Below are positions 35,608 to 44,005 of a DNA stretch of 64,000 nucleotides, piece by piece. The stretch is taken from the NCBI GenBank assembly GCA_002437495.1, contig DJQA01000003.1, positions 104,161-168,160 of the forward strand, read 5' to 3'. Below the pieces are notes generated by a model, which was not told the DNA's origin, did no database searches, and saw only the letters and a list, made by a program, of their open reading frames with translations. The translations under genes were made by a program, and so were the position numbers. Position 1 is the stretch's first letter; each line of letters starts with the position of its first letter. The DNA is from Prevotellaceae bacterium UBA6398. Lineage in GTDB: Bacteria > Bacteroidota > Bacteroidia > Bacteroidales > Bacteroidaceae.

Positions 35608-36888
35608 ATGAAAGCAAAAAACTTTTTCAGCACAATGCGCCGGATGTTCGACAGCGACCGCATGGCGGAAGTGGCAAGTGCGCTTGCAGGGAACAAGTCG
35701 CGCACCATGCTCACGGCGTTCGGCATTTTCTGGGGAGTGTTCATGCTCGTGTTGCTGCTTGGTGGCGGAAAAGGTCTGCAAGGCCTGATGATGTCCCAAT
35801 TCGGCGGCTTTGCCGAAAACACGGGCGCGATAGCAGCAAGAAACACCACCAAGGCATATAAAGGTTACGCCAAGGGGCGCGAGTGGTCTCTCAACATACG
35901 CGACGTGGATGGGCTGAGCAAAAGCGTAAGCGGCATTGACGTTATTGTGCCTACCGTTGCAAAATGGGGAGTGCCGGCGAAATATTCCAAACGCACATAC
36001 ACGGTGTCCTCCTTCAGGGGAGTTTTTCCCGACCAGCAGAAGATTGAAACGCCCAAGCTCAAATACGGACGCTACATAAACAACACCGACGTTAAGCAAA
36101 GACGCAAAGTGTGCGTCATAGGCAAGCGCGTGTTCGAGGAGCTGTTCACAAACGGCGAAAACCCATGCGGCAAATACATCAGTGTTGACGGCATTTACTA
36201 CGAAGTTGTGGGTGTGGACATGATTACAAGCAACATGGGAATTGCAGGACAACCGCAGGAAAGCGTTATGATTCCCTACAGCGTGATGCGCAACATACGC
36301 AACTACGGCGACAAGGTGGACATTATAACATTCACCGCCAACGGCAACACCACAGTGGCATCGCTTGAGAAAAGAGTGCGGCAATATCTTTACCGCGCCC
36401 ATGACGTGCATCCCGACGACCGCGAGGCGATGGAGTTCTTCAACGCCGAAATGGTTTTCCAAATGTTCAACAACCTTTTCAGGGGCATAAACATTCTGGT
36501 GTGGCTCATCGGTATCGGCACGGTGGCAAGCGGAGTTATAGGCGTAACCAACATAATGCTCGTGTCGATACGCGAACGCACGGTAGAGCTGGGCATACGC
36601 CGCGCAATAGGCGCGAAGCCACGCGACATACTTGTGCAAATACTCACGGAAAGCGAGATTATGACCATAATGGCGGGGATGTCGGGACTTATTGCCGCCG
36701 TGGGAATACTCGCGATAGCCGAACAAGCCATACAACAAAGTTCGGGAACTGCCTCAAACTTCCAAATACCTTTCAACATTGCCTTCTGCGTAGCCCTTGC
36801 CCTGCTCGCGCTCGGACTGCTGGCGGGAGTTTTCCCCTCACTGAGGGCTTTGGCCATAAAACCTGTTGACGCAATGCGCGACGAATAA
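35608..36888 (+). CDS. MacB-like ABC permease 2
   Basis: 426 residues with the same architecture as permease 1: N-terminal helix (about 31-50), periplasmic core, and C-terminal FtsX segment with LIGIGTVASGVIGVTNIMLVSIRERTVELGIRRAIGAKPRDI as its hallmark region (positions ~298-340), ending in two more helices and ALAIKPVDAMRDE. Starts 1 bp after the permease 1 stop. Confidence 0.93.
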   Translation: MKAKNFFSTMRRMFDSDRMAEVASALAGNKSRTMLTAFGIFWGVFMLVLLLGGGKGLQGLMMSQFGGFAENTGAIAARNTTKAYKGYAKGREWSLNIRDVDGLSKSVSGIDVIVPTVAKWGVPAKYSKRTYTVSSFRGVFPDQQKIETPKLKYGRYINNTDVKQRRKVCVIGKRVFEELFTNGENPCGKYISVDGIYYEVVGVDMITSNMGIAGQPQESVMIPYSVMRNIRNYGDKVDIITFTANGNTTVASLEKRVRQYLYRAHDVHPDDREAMEFFNAEMVFQMFNNLFRGINILVWLIGIGTVASGVIGVTNIMLVSIRERTVELGIRRAIGAKPRDILVQILTESEIMTIMAGMSGLIAAVGILAIAEQAIQQSSGTASNFQIPFNIAFCVALALLALGLLAGVFPSLRALAIKPVDAMRDE

Positions 36889-36923
36889 ACGACAATCATT
36901 AACAAAGAAACAAAAATCAAGTT

Positions 36924-38054
36924 ATGAAACGGACTATAAGAATTGCGGTGGCACTGCTGATTGCCGCCGTGTTTGCAGGAACTTTTGTTTACCTGTACCA
37001 AAAATCAAGGAAAGCCCCCACGCTCTACGAGGTGGAAACAGCCACATACGCCGACATTTCGCGCACCACGGTATTAAACGGAAACATCGAGCCAAGGGAC
37101 AAGGTTGAGATAAAGCCGCAGATTAACGGAATCATAGCCGAGATTTACAAGCAGGCCGGCGAAGCCGTGCGCACAGGCGATATCATAGCCAAAGTGAAAG
37201 TAATTCCCGGAATGGAGGAACTCAACGCCGCCGACGACCGCGTGCGCGTGGCCCGCATAAACCTCGAGCAGGCAAAGCGCGACTACAACCGCGCCAAAAA
37301 GCTCTACAACGACAAGCTTATAAGCACCGAGGAATACGAAAAGACGCTGCAGAACCTCAAAAAGGCAAAGGAGGAAAGCCGCACCTCGGCCGATGCGCTG
37401 CAAATTGTGAAAGAGGGCGTTTCGGCTTCAAACAGCACATACAGCACAACGCTCATCCGCTCCACAATAAACGGTATAATCCTCGACATCCCTGTCAAGG
37501 TGGGAAACTCCGTAATTATGAGCAACACCATGAACGATGGCACTACAATCGCCACGGTTGCCGACATGAACGACCTTATATTCAAGGGCACGATAGACGA
37601 GACCGAAGTGGGGCTTGTAAGCCCAGGGATGCCGATGACCATAACCGTGGGCGCGTTGCAAGACCACAAATTCTCGGCGCAGCTTGAGTACATATCGCCC
37701 GAAGTCGAGTCGTCAACCAACGGCAGCAGCGCCAACCAGTTCGAGATAAAGGCGGCGGTGAAGGTTTCGCCCGAGGTGAAGATACGCTCGGGCTACAGCG
37801 CAAACGCCGAAATTGAGCTGCAAAAGGCAGCACACGTGGTTTCCGTTCCCGAAGGGTGCGTGGAATTCAGCGGCGACACCACTTTTGTTTACGTGCTTAC
37901 CAAAAACGAGCCGCAGACCTTTGAACGCCGCAAGGTTACAACCGGGCTGAGCGATGGCGTTAGGATAGAAATAAAAAACGGGCTTAAAACCGGCGACAAG
38001 GTGAGGGGCAACATAAAGTCGGACAACCCCGACAATAACGGCAAAGGGGAATAA
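36924..38054 (+). CDS. MacA-like periplasmic adaptor (membrane fusion protein)
   Basis: 376 residues. N-terminal membrane anchor (about 5-24), then a lipoyl-like half-motif (IEPRDKVEIKPQINGIIAEI), a long helical hairpin (about 95-165, rich in Ala/Lys/Glu), the second lipoyl half, and beta-barrel and membrane-proximal domains. It bridges the inner-membrane MacB-like complex and the TolC-like channel encoded next. The C-terminal 20 residues are hydrophilic. Confidence 0.93.
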   Translation: MKRTIRIAVALLIAAVFAGTFVYLYQKSRKAPTLYEVETATYADISRTTVLNGNIEPRDKVEIKPQINGIIAEIYKQAGEAVRTGDIIAKVKVIPGMEELNAADDRVRVARINLEQAKRDYNRAKKLYNDKLISTEEYEKTLQNLKKAKEESRTSADALQIVKEGVSASNSTYSTTLIRSTINGIILDIPVKVGNSVIMSNTMNDGTTIATVADMNDLIFKGTIDETEVGLVSPGMPMTITVGALQDHKFSAQLEYISPEVESSTNGSSANQFEIKAAVKVSPEVKIRSGYSANAEIELQKAAHVVSVPEGCVEFSGDTTFVYVLTKNEPQTFERRKVTTGLSDGVRIEIKNGLKTGDKVRGNIKSDNPDNNGKGE

Positions 38055-38057
38055 ACC

Positions 38058-39368
38058 ATGAAAAAGACCATTGCAATTTTCATCGCGGCGGCAACATCGC
38101 TCTGCGCCCCGGCGCAAAGGATGATGACCCTCGCACAGTGCATAGACTACGCCATATCGCACAACGTAAACATCAAGCGTTACGCCAACAATGTGGAGCT
38201 GCAAAAAGTGCAGCTGTCAACGGTGAGAAATTCAAGGCTTCCCGACCTCACGGCCGGGGCTTCGCAGAGTTTCAACTTCGGACGCGGACTAAGCTCCGAG
38301 AACACATACGTCAACCGCAACACCCAAAGCACGGGCTTCAACCTGCAAACAAGCGTGCCGTTGCTCACCGGCGGCAGAATACCCAACGAGGTTGCCATGA
38401 GCCGTCTGAACCTGCAGGCGGCAACCGCCGACCTTGAGCACGCCCGCCAAAGCATAGCCCTTCAGGTGGCGGCGGCGTACCTGCAAGCCGTGTATGCAGC
38501 CGAAGTGGTGAAGGTGCAGGAGGCGCAAGTGGCTTTCTCAAAAGTTCAGGAAGACCGCATAGCCAAACTGTTCAAAGCCGGCAAGTCGCCCGAAAGCGAT
38601 GTGGTGGAGGCCCGCTCGCAGGTGGCGCAGGACGAAATGGGAAGAACACAGGCGAAATGCGACTACAAGCTCGCAATGCTCGACCTTTCGCAACTTCTCG
38701 AACTGCCATCGCCCGACAGCATAGAGGTTGTTGCGCCCGAGGGTGAGACCGCGACAACGCTCCCACCGCTGCCCGACCGGATTTTCGCCCGCGCCGAAAG
38801 CACAAAGCCCGAAATACAGGCGGAAAAGCTGCGTCTGCAAGCGGCGGAAAAAAACATACGCATCGCAAAAGCCGCCCTGTACCCAACCCTGTCGCTCGGC
38901 GCGGGACTGTCATCGCAATACTACAAGACTTCCGGCTTCAACGCATCTTCGTTCTCGAAGCAACTGAGCGACAACTTCAACAAATCGATAGGCCTGTCGT
39001 TGAACGTTCCGATATTCAACCGCCTTGCCACGCGCAACTCCATAAGGCAGGCAAAGCTGCAGCAAAACGAACAGGCATTGCAGCTTGACGAGACGAAGAA
39101 AACCCTGTACAAGGAAATACAGCAGGCATACTACAACGCCGTAAACGCCCAAGCAAAATACAAATCGGCACTCGCGGCACGCGCCGCAGCCGAAACGAAC
39201 TTCAACATAATGACCGGCAAGTTCGAGAACGGACGCGCCAACGCCACCGAGCTTGAAGAGGCGAAGACAAAGCGCGCAAAGGCGATAACCTCCACGCTGC
39301 AGGCCAAATACGAATACATCTTGCGAATGAAGATAATAGAGTTTTACGAAGGCGGCAAGATTGGGTGA
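38058..39368 (+). CDS. TolC-family outer-membrane channel
   Basis: 436 residues with a signal peptide (KKTIAIFIAAATSLCAPA). Two TolC/OEP repeats follow: MTLAQCIDYAISHNVNIKRYANNVEL starts the first, ALYPTLSLGAGLSSQYY the second, with long Ala/Gln-rich helices between. It completes a tripartite efflux pump with the adaptor and the MacB-like ATPase and permeases. Last gene of the operon; a terminator follows at 39405. Confidence 0.94.
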   Translation: MKKTIAIFIAAATSLCAPAQRMMTLAQCIDYAISHNVNIKRYANNVELQKVQLSTVRNSRLPDLTAGASQSFNFGRGLSSENTYVNRNTQSTGFNLQTSVPLLTGGRIPNEVAMSRLNLQAATADLEHARQSIALQVAAAYLQAVYAAEVVKVQEAQVAFSKVQEDRIAKLFKAGKSPESDVVEARSQVAQDEMGRTQAKCDYKLAMLDLSQLLELPSPDSIEVVAPEGETATTLPPLPDRIFARAESTKPEIQAEKLRLQAAEKNIRIAKAALYPTLSLGAGLSSQYYKTSGFNASSFSKQLSDNFNKSIGLSLNVPIFNRLATRNSIRQAKLQQNEQALQLDETKKTLYKEIQQAYYNAVNAQAKYKSALAARAAAETNFNIMTGKFENGRANATELEEAKTKRAKAITSTLQAKYEYILRMKIIEFYEGGKIG

Positions 39369-39404
39369 GAAAACGCCCCCGACGTTTAATGTTTGGAAAC
39401 CAAT

Positions 39405-39437
39405 CCGCGCAACCAGAATCAGGTGCGCGGCTTTTTT
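39405..39437 (+). terminator. Terminator of the transporter operon
   Basis: Arms CCGCGC-A-ACC (39405-39414) and GGT-GCGCGG (39422-39430) followed by CTTTTTTATT. Confidence 0.8.
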
Positions 39438-39527
39438 ATTGCCATATTTTACCGTATTGCCGCAACGGTTCGCGTTGCTTGTGCAATACAAACGCACAAG
39501 AGGCAATTATCCGAAAAATCGAGCCAC

Positions 39528-39650
39528 CGTAGGGGCATATGGCATACACCCATAATTGTGCGGATTTGGCAATGTAATGGCGGCGGTTTGCGGCACGGTT
39601 CAAGCGAAGGCGTACAGGGCGCATGCGATACGCCCCTGCAAATGGCGCAA
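39528..39650 (-). repeat. REP-like palindromic element B7
   Basis: Inverse orientation, both palindromes visible: GGGGCATATGGCATACACCC near 39532 and GGGCGCATGCGATACGCCCC near 39618, with the spacer GGCGGCGGTTTGCGGCACGG between. Confidence 0.72.
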
Positions 39651-39681
39651 AACCGAAAGCGACTTTTTGTTTCCAAACACC

Positions 39682-39765
39682 CGGAATATTATATCGGACG
39701 CAGGAAAAACTATGTCCTATGTAGGAAAAATTATGTCTGATGTAATTCAAATTACATCAGACCTT
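39682..39765 (-). repeat. Four-unit 21-bp intergenic array, copy A7
   Basis: Minus strand words: AAGGTCTGATGTA (TTTGAAT tail), TACATCAGACATA (inverted unit 2), TACATAGGACATA (unit 3 not inverted) and TGCGTCCGATATA. The leader is at 39771-39790. It shows that units 2 and 3 change orientation independently. Confidence 0.87.
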
Positions 39766-39940
39766 TTTTCGCCACTTGCAAACCTCTGAAAGACAAAAAC
39801 TTACAAATCTTTTATAAGTTTACATCAAAGTATTGGTTTTCAGCATGTTGCATCAAACAACAATGCCATTCCAAAAATCACGGGCTAATGCCGCAAAATG
39901 TTTTTAAGCCCCGCACCCGCCCTTTTTCGCGGTTTATGCT

Positions 39941-39948
39941 TAACTTTG
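39941..39948 (+). promoter_or_regulatory. -7 element for pyrF
   Basis: TAACTTTG fits TAnnTTTG 28 bp before the pyrF ATG. Confidence 0.45.
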
Positions 39949-39975
39949 TGAGAAATATAAAAAAGAATAACCGAC

Positions 39976-40803
39976 ATGAACCGCAAACAACTGACAGAGA
40001 ATATCTTCAAGCGCAAATCGTTCCTTTGCGTAGGACTTGACAGCGACATGAATAAACTCCCCGAATGTCTCGCCGGCGACCACGACGCGATGTTCACGTT
40101 CAACAAAAACATAATCGACGCAACCGCGCCCTATTGCGTTGCCTACAAGCCCAACGCCGCCTTTTACGAGGCTGCCGGCATTGTGGGCGAAAGCACGCTT
40201 GGGCGCACCGTGGAATACCTCAAGGAGAACTACCCCGACCACTTTGTATTGCTCGATGCAAAACGCGGGGATATAGGCAACACGGCGCGCATGTACGCCA
40301 CCGCCGCATTCGACTCGCTCGGAGCCGACGCCGTTACCGTGGCTCCGTATATGGGCAGCGACAGCGTAACTCCGTTTTTGGAGCACAAAGGAAAATTCGT
40401 TGTGCTGCTCGCGCTTACGAGCAACGCCGGAAGCCTTGACTTTCAAATGACCGAGGACGCCGGCGGAGAACGACTGTTCGAGAAAGTGCTGCGCACAAGC
40501 CTGGCGTGGGGAAACGCCGACAACATGATGTATGTGGTAGGCGCAACGCGCGGCACGTTGATTGGAGACGTGAGAAAAATAGTACCCGACAACTTCCTGC
40601 TCGTGCCGGGCGTGGGGGCGCAGGGAGGCTCGCTGGAAGAAGTGTGCAAATATGGCATGACCAAAGACTGCGGACTGCTCGTAAACTCATCACGCGGGAT
40701 TATATTCGCCGACTCCACCGAAAACTACGCCAAAGCGGCGGGCGAAAAAGCCAAGGAGCTTGCCTTGCAAATGGCCAAGGCATTGGACAATTTCAAGAAA
40801 TAA
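39976..40803 (+). CDS. pyrF: Orotidine 5'-phosphate decarboxylase (type 2)
   Basis: Last step of UMP synthesis. 275 residues, the longer type 2 form. Active-site segment LLDAKRGDIGNTARMYA contains the catalytic Lys and Asp pair; SFLCVGLDSDMNKLP, FNKNIIDATAPYCVAYKPNAAF and LLVPGVGAQGGSLEEV are the other family motifs. The HD-hydrolase gene begins 19 bp later, so the two may be cotranscribed. Confidence 0.96.
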   Translation: MNRKQLTENIFKRKSFLCVGLDSDMNKLPECLAGDHDAMFTFNKNIIDATAPYCVAYKPNAAFYEAAGIVGESTLGRTVEYLKENYPDHFVLLDAKRGDIGNTARMYATAAFDSLGADAVTVAPYMGSDSVTPFLEHKGKFVVLLALTSNAGSLDFQMTEDAGGERLFEKVLRTSLAWGNADNMMYVVGATRGTLIGDVRKIVPDNFLLVPGVGAQGGSLEEVCKYGMTKDCGLLVNSSRGIIFADSTENYAKAAGEKAKELALQMAKALDNFKK

Positions 40804-40822
40804 CCTTTCGCGCCCGCCCTTG

Positions 40823-42034
40823 ATGAAATACATAATCGACCCGGTGCACGGTTTCACGCCCATTGACGGCGAACTTATCACCACGCTCGTAAAGCACCCG
40901 CTTTTCCAGCGCCTTACCCGCATACGTCAACTTGGCGTCGAGGGCATTGTGTATCCCGGGGCGCAACACACGCGCTTCCAGCATTCACTTGGCGCGTACC
41001 ACCTCACGCATCAAGCCGTTGCCGCCTTGGAGACAAAGGGAGTGAGCCTTGAACCCGAAGAGCGCAAAGGACTTTTGGCAGCAATACTGCTGCACGACGT
41101 GGGCCATGGGCCGTTCTCGCACGTGTTGGAAAACGTGATAATCCCCAATGTGAGCCACGAGCGTATTTCGCAAATGGTAATGGAGCACATAAATCGTGAA
41201 CTCGGCGGCGCACTCGATGAGGCCATTGCCATTTTCACCGACAAACACCCCAAACATTTCCTGCACGAGCTGATTTCGAGCCAACTCGACATGGACAGGC
41301 TCGATTACCTGTGTCGCGACTCGTTTTTCACCGGCGTAAGAGAGGGAAACGTGGGCGCGGCAAGGATTATACAGATGCTCAACGTGAAAGACGACCACAT
41401 TGCAGTGGATGAAAAGGGAATATACTCAGTGGAGAACTACCTTATGACACGGCGCATGATGTACTGGCAGGTGTATTTCCACAAAACGGCGGTGGCTGCG
41501 GAGGCAATGCTCACAGGGGCTTTGCGGCGCGCAAGGCAGATGATACACGCGGGAACGCGGCTGTTCGCCTCGCCCGCACTCGATTTTTTTCTGCGTAACG
41601 ACCTTACAGCCGAAGAATTCGCCCAAAATCCCGAATGCCTTGAACACTACATGGAACTTGACGACACTGACATTGTTTCGGCACTGAAAGTGTGGATGAA
41701 AAACAAAGACAAAATACTCTCCACACTAAGCGGGAATTTCATAAACCGACGGGTGTTCAAAACCGACATATACAACGGCGAAGCACCCGCCGGTTGCCTG
41801 GACGAGGTGCGCAGACAGGTTGCCAAAAAGTTGGGGCTAAAAGAAGAGGAAACCGACTTTTTTGTGTGCCAAAAAGTTATCGAGAAAGATATGTACAACA
41901 TACAAACCGACCAAATAAGAATATTGCTGCGCAACGGCGGGGTGAGCACTATGCCGGAAGTTTCGGAAATAATACGCACCGACACCGCCGCCATACCCTA
42001 CCGAAAAACATACATCTCGCACGAAAGGTTCTGA
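40823..42034 (+). CDS. HD-domain phosphohydrolase (dGTPase/SAMHD1-like)
   Basis: 403 residues from ATG 40823 (MKYIIDPVHGFTPID); an in-frame ATG at 40760 lies inside pyrF. The HD metal site is visible as RFQHSLGAYH, LLHDVGHGPFSH and the later Asp in SSQLDMDRLDYLCRDS. Proteins of this group are metal-dependent nucleotide triphosphohydrolases or related phosphohydrolases; the exact substrate is not predictable. Convergent with rsmA, 59 bp apart, without a clear terminator. Confidence 0.88.
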   Translation: MKYIIDPVHGFTPIDGELITTLVKHPLFQRLTRIRQLGVEGIVYPGAQHTRFQHSLGAYHLTHQAVAALETKGVSLEPEERKGLLAAILLHDVGHGPFSHVLENVIIPNVSHERISQMVMEHINRELGGALDEAIAIFTDKHPKHFLHELISSQLDMDRLDYLCRDSFFTGVREGNVGAARIIQMLNVKDDHIAVDEKGIYSVENYLMTRRMMYWQVYFHKTAVAAEAMLTGALRRARQMIHAGTRLFASPALDFFLRNDLTAEEFAQNPECLEHYMELDDTDIVSALKVWMKNKDKILSTLSGNFINRRVFKTDIYNGEAPAGCLDEVRRQVAKKLGLKEEETDFFVCQKVIEKDMYNIQTDQIRILLRNGGVSTMPEVSEIIRTDTAAIPYRKTYISHERF

Positions 42035-42093
42035 AACAAACGCGACACAAAAACAAACATCTTTCAAGAAAAGCACACGGCGGCGCAAAACAC

Positions 42094-42912
42094 CTAATCC
42101 AACCCACACTCCACGGCCACACTGTTGGTGAGAGCTACAAATTCCCCTACCGAAAGCTGCTCGGGGCGGCGTGTCAAATCAGGACTGCCCAAAAACTCCA
42201 CGTGATCGGCATATCTTCCGGTTTTCATGTCAAGCTCGCGCAAAAGCTGCTTTAACGTTACCCGCAGCATCTTGCGACGGTGAATGAACGTAGCCTTCAC
42301 CACACGCCTGAAAAGTTTTTCGTCGCAGCCAAGGTCGGTTACGGCGTTGCGTCTCATGCTTATCACGGCCGAACGCACCTTGGGAGGCGGATTGAAAACG
42401 CCCGGCTCGACGGTGAAAAGGTATTCCACGTCATACCACGCCTGAAGCAGTACACTAAGTATGCCGTAATCTTTCTTTCCCGGCGGGGATGCTAGCCGCA
42501 AAGCCACTTCACGCTGTATCATGCCAGTACAAAGCGGAACATAGTCCTTGTATTCGAGCATATGGAAGAATATCTGCGAGCTTATGTTGTAGGGATAATT
42601 TCCCGTAAGCACAAATTGCCGTCCGCCGAAAAGCGTGTCGAGCGGCATCTTGAGGAAATCCCCTTCTATTAAGTTGCCCCCGAGTCCGGGTATATTCACC
42701 TTGAGATACTCCACGCTTTCCCTGTCAACCTCCACAACCTTCAGTTCCCTTTTTCGTAACAGCAACGGAGAAGTGAGAACGCCCATTCCCGGCCCCACCT
42801 CGAGTATCGGAATATCCGGCATGGCATCCACCGTGGCGGCTATGCGCTCCACCGTGGGAATGTCGGTAAGGAAATGTTGTCCTAATGATTTTTTCGGGCG
42901 TACTTTGGGCAT
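42094..42912 (-). CDS. rsmA: 16S rRNA dimethyladenosine transferase
   Basis: SAM-dependent dimethylation of A1518 and A1519 in 16S rRNA, a late step in 30S assembly. 272 residues. KKSLGQHFLTD opens the protein, SAM motif I is EVGPGMGVLT and the adenine-specific catalytic motif is NYPYNIS. A C-terminal helical domain is complete. Divergent from the flippase-like gene at 42976. Confidence 0.96.
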   Translation of the reverse strand: MPKVRPKKSLGQHFLTDIPTVERIAATVDAMPDIPILEVGPGMGVLTSPLLLRKRELKVVEVDRESVEYLKVNIPGLGGNLIEGDFLKMPLDTLFGGRQFVLTGNYPYNISSQIFFHMLEYKDYVPLCTGMIQREVALRLASPPGKKDYGILSVLLQAWYDVEYLFTVEPGVFNPPPKVRSAVISMRRNAVTDLGCDEKLFRRVVKATFIHRRKMLRVTLKQLLRELDMKTGRYADHVEFLGSPDLTRRPEQLSVGEFVALTNSVAVECGLD

Positions 42913-42929
42913 CTGTAAAGGGATTTGTT

Positions 42930-42951
42930 TATCTTTGCGTTTACAAAATTA
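42930..42951. promoter_or_regulatory. Divergent -7 elements for rsmA (-) and the flippase-like gene (+)
   Basis: TATCTTTG at 42930-42937 on the plus strand and TAATTTTG at 42951-42944 on the minus strand both fit TAnnTTTG and lie within a 63-bp gap. Confidence 0.5.
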
Positions 42952-42975
42952 CGAATAATCGCGTAATAAACGGAT

Positions 42976-43989
42976 TTGAGAAAAGCTATAACAACATCTC
43001 TGCGCATAACACTGCCGTTCCTCCTCGGGGCGGGCATTCTTTATTGGATGTATCGCGGTAGTTCGTGGAGCGATATAAGCGACATGATTTTCCATCGCAT
43101 GAAATGGAGTTGGATGTTCCTGTCGCTTATTTTCGGAATTGTGCCCCAGGTGCTACGCGGGCTGAGATGGCGGCTCGCGCTTGAGCCTGTAGGTGAAAAG
43201 CCAAGACGTAGAACATGCACATTCGCAATCTTCATCTCCTACGCGGCAAGTCTCGTTGTGCCGCGCATAGGAGAGATTACCCGCTGCGGCACACTTAGCC
43301 ACCACGACGGCACTTCGTTTGCAAAGGGCATAGGCACCGTGGTTACCGAGCGCATAGTTGACGCGCTGTTCATGCTTGGCTTTACAGTCTTCGCAATATT
43401 AGTTCAAGGTAAAACATTCATTACATTTTTCAGCCGCACAGGCACAAACTTCGGTAACCTCATTGAGCGTTTCACAACAACAGGCTACGTGGTTACGGCA
43501 ATATGCATGGCCGCGCTGGCACTTGCGGTTGTGCTGGCAGTGAGGAGACTTAAAGTTTTCGGCAAGTTCCACAGCGTTTTTCGCGACCTATGGGAGGGCA
43601 TAATATCGCTCGGCAAGATGAAATCGCTGGGGCTTTACATTTCCTACAGCTTCGCGATATGGCTTTGCTACTACCTGCATTTCTCGCTCACCCTGTATTG
43701 CTTCGATTTCACCTCAGGGCTGACGCAACTTGACGCGCTTGTTATTTTCTGCGCCGGCTCTTACGCCGTGCTGATACCCACACCCAACGGCGCAGGTCCC
43801 TGGCATTTCGCGGTAAAAACCATGCTGGTGCTTTACGGTGTGGGGGCGGAAAACGCCATAATGTTCGCGCTGGTGGTTCACGCCATGCAAACCGCATTGA
43901 TAATAGCCCTCGGAGGCGTGGGGCTGGCATCATTGCAATTCCTGCCCAAACGCACCGGAAAAAACATCAAAACACAGGCTATTCACTAA
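42976..43989 (+). CDS. Lysylphosphatidylglycerol synthase transmembrane/flippase-like protein (UPF0104)
   Basis: 337 residues from a TTG start (RKAITTSLRITLPFLLGAG). About seven to eight membrane helices; conserved RGLRWRLALEP, VPRIGEITRCGTLSHHDG and PTPNGAGPWHFAV motifs of the AglD2/MprF-N superfamily. These proteins move or modify lipid-linked molecules; the soluble synthetase domain of MprF is missing. Inner membrane. Confidence 0.82.
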   Translation: MRKAITTSLRITLPFLLGAGILYWMYRGSSWSDISDMIFHRMKWSWMFLSLIFGIVPQVLRGLRWRLALEPVGEKPRRRTCTFAIFISYAASLVVPRIGEITRCGTLSHHDGTSFAKGIGTVVTERIVDALFMLGFTVFAILVQGKTFITFFSRTGTNFGNLIERFTTTGYVVTAICMAALALAVVLAVRRLKVFGKFHSVFRDLWEGIISLGKMKSLGLYISYSFAIWLCYYLHFSLTLYCFDFTSGLTQLDALVIFCAGSYAVLIPTPNGAGPWHFAVKTMLVLYGVGAENAIMFALVVHAMQTALIIALGGVGLASLQFLPKRTGKNIKTQAIH

Positions 43990-44005
43990 TTAAAAACAAG
44001 ATATT

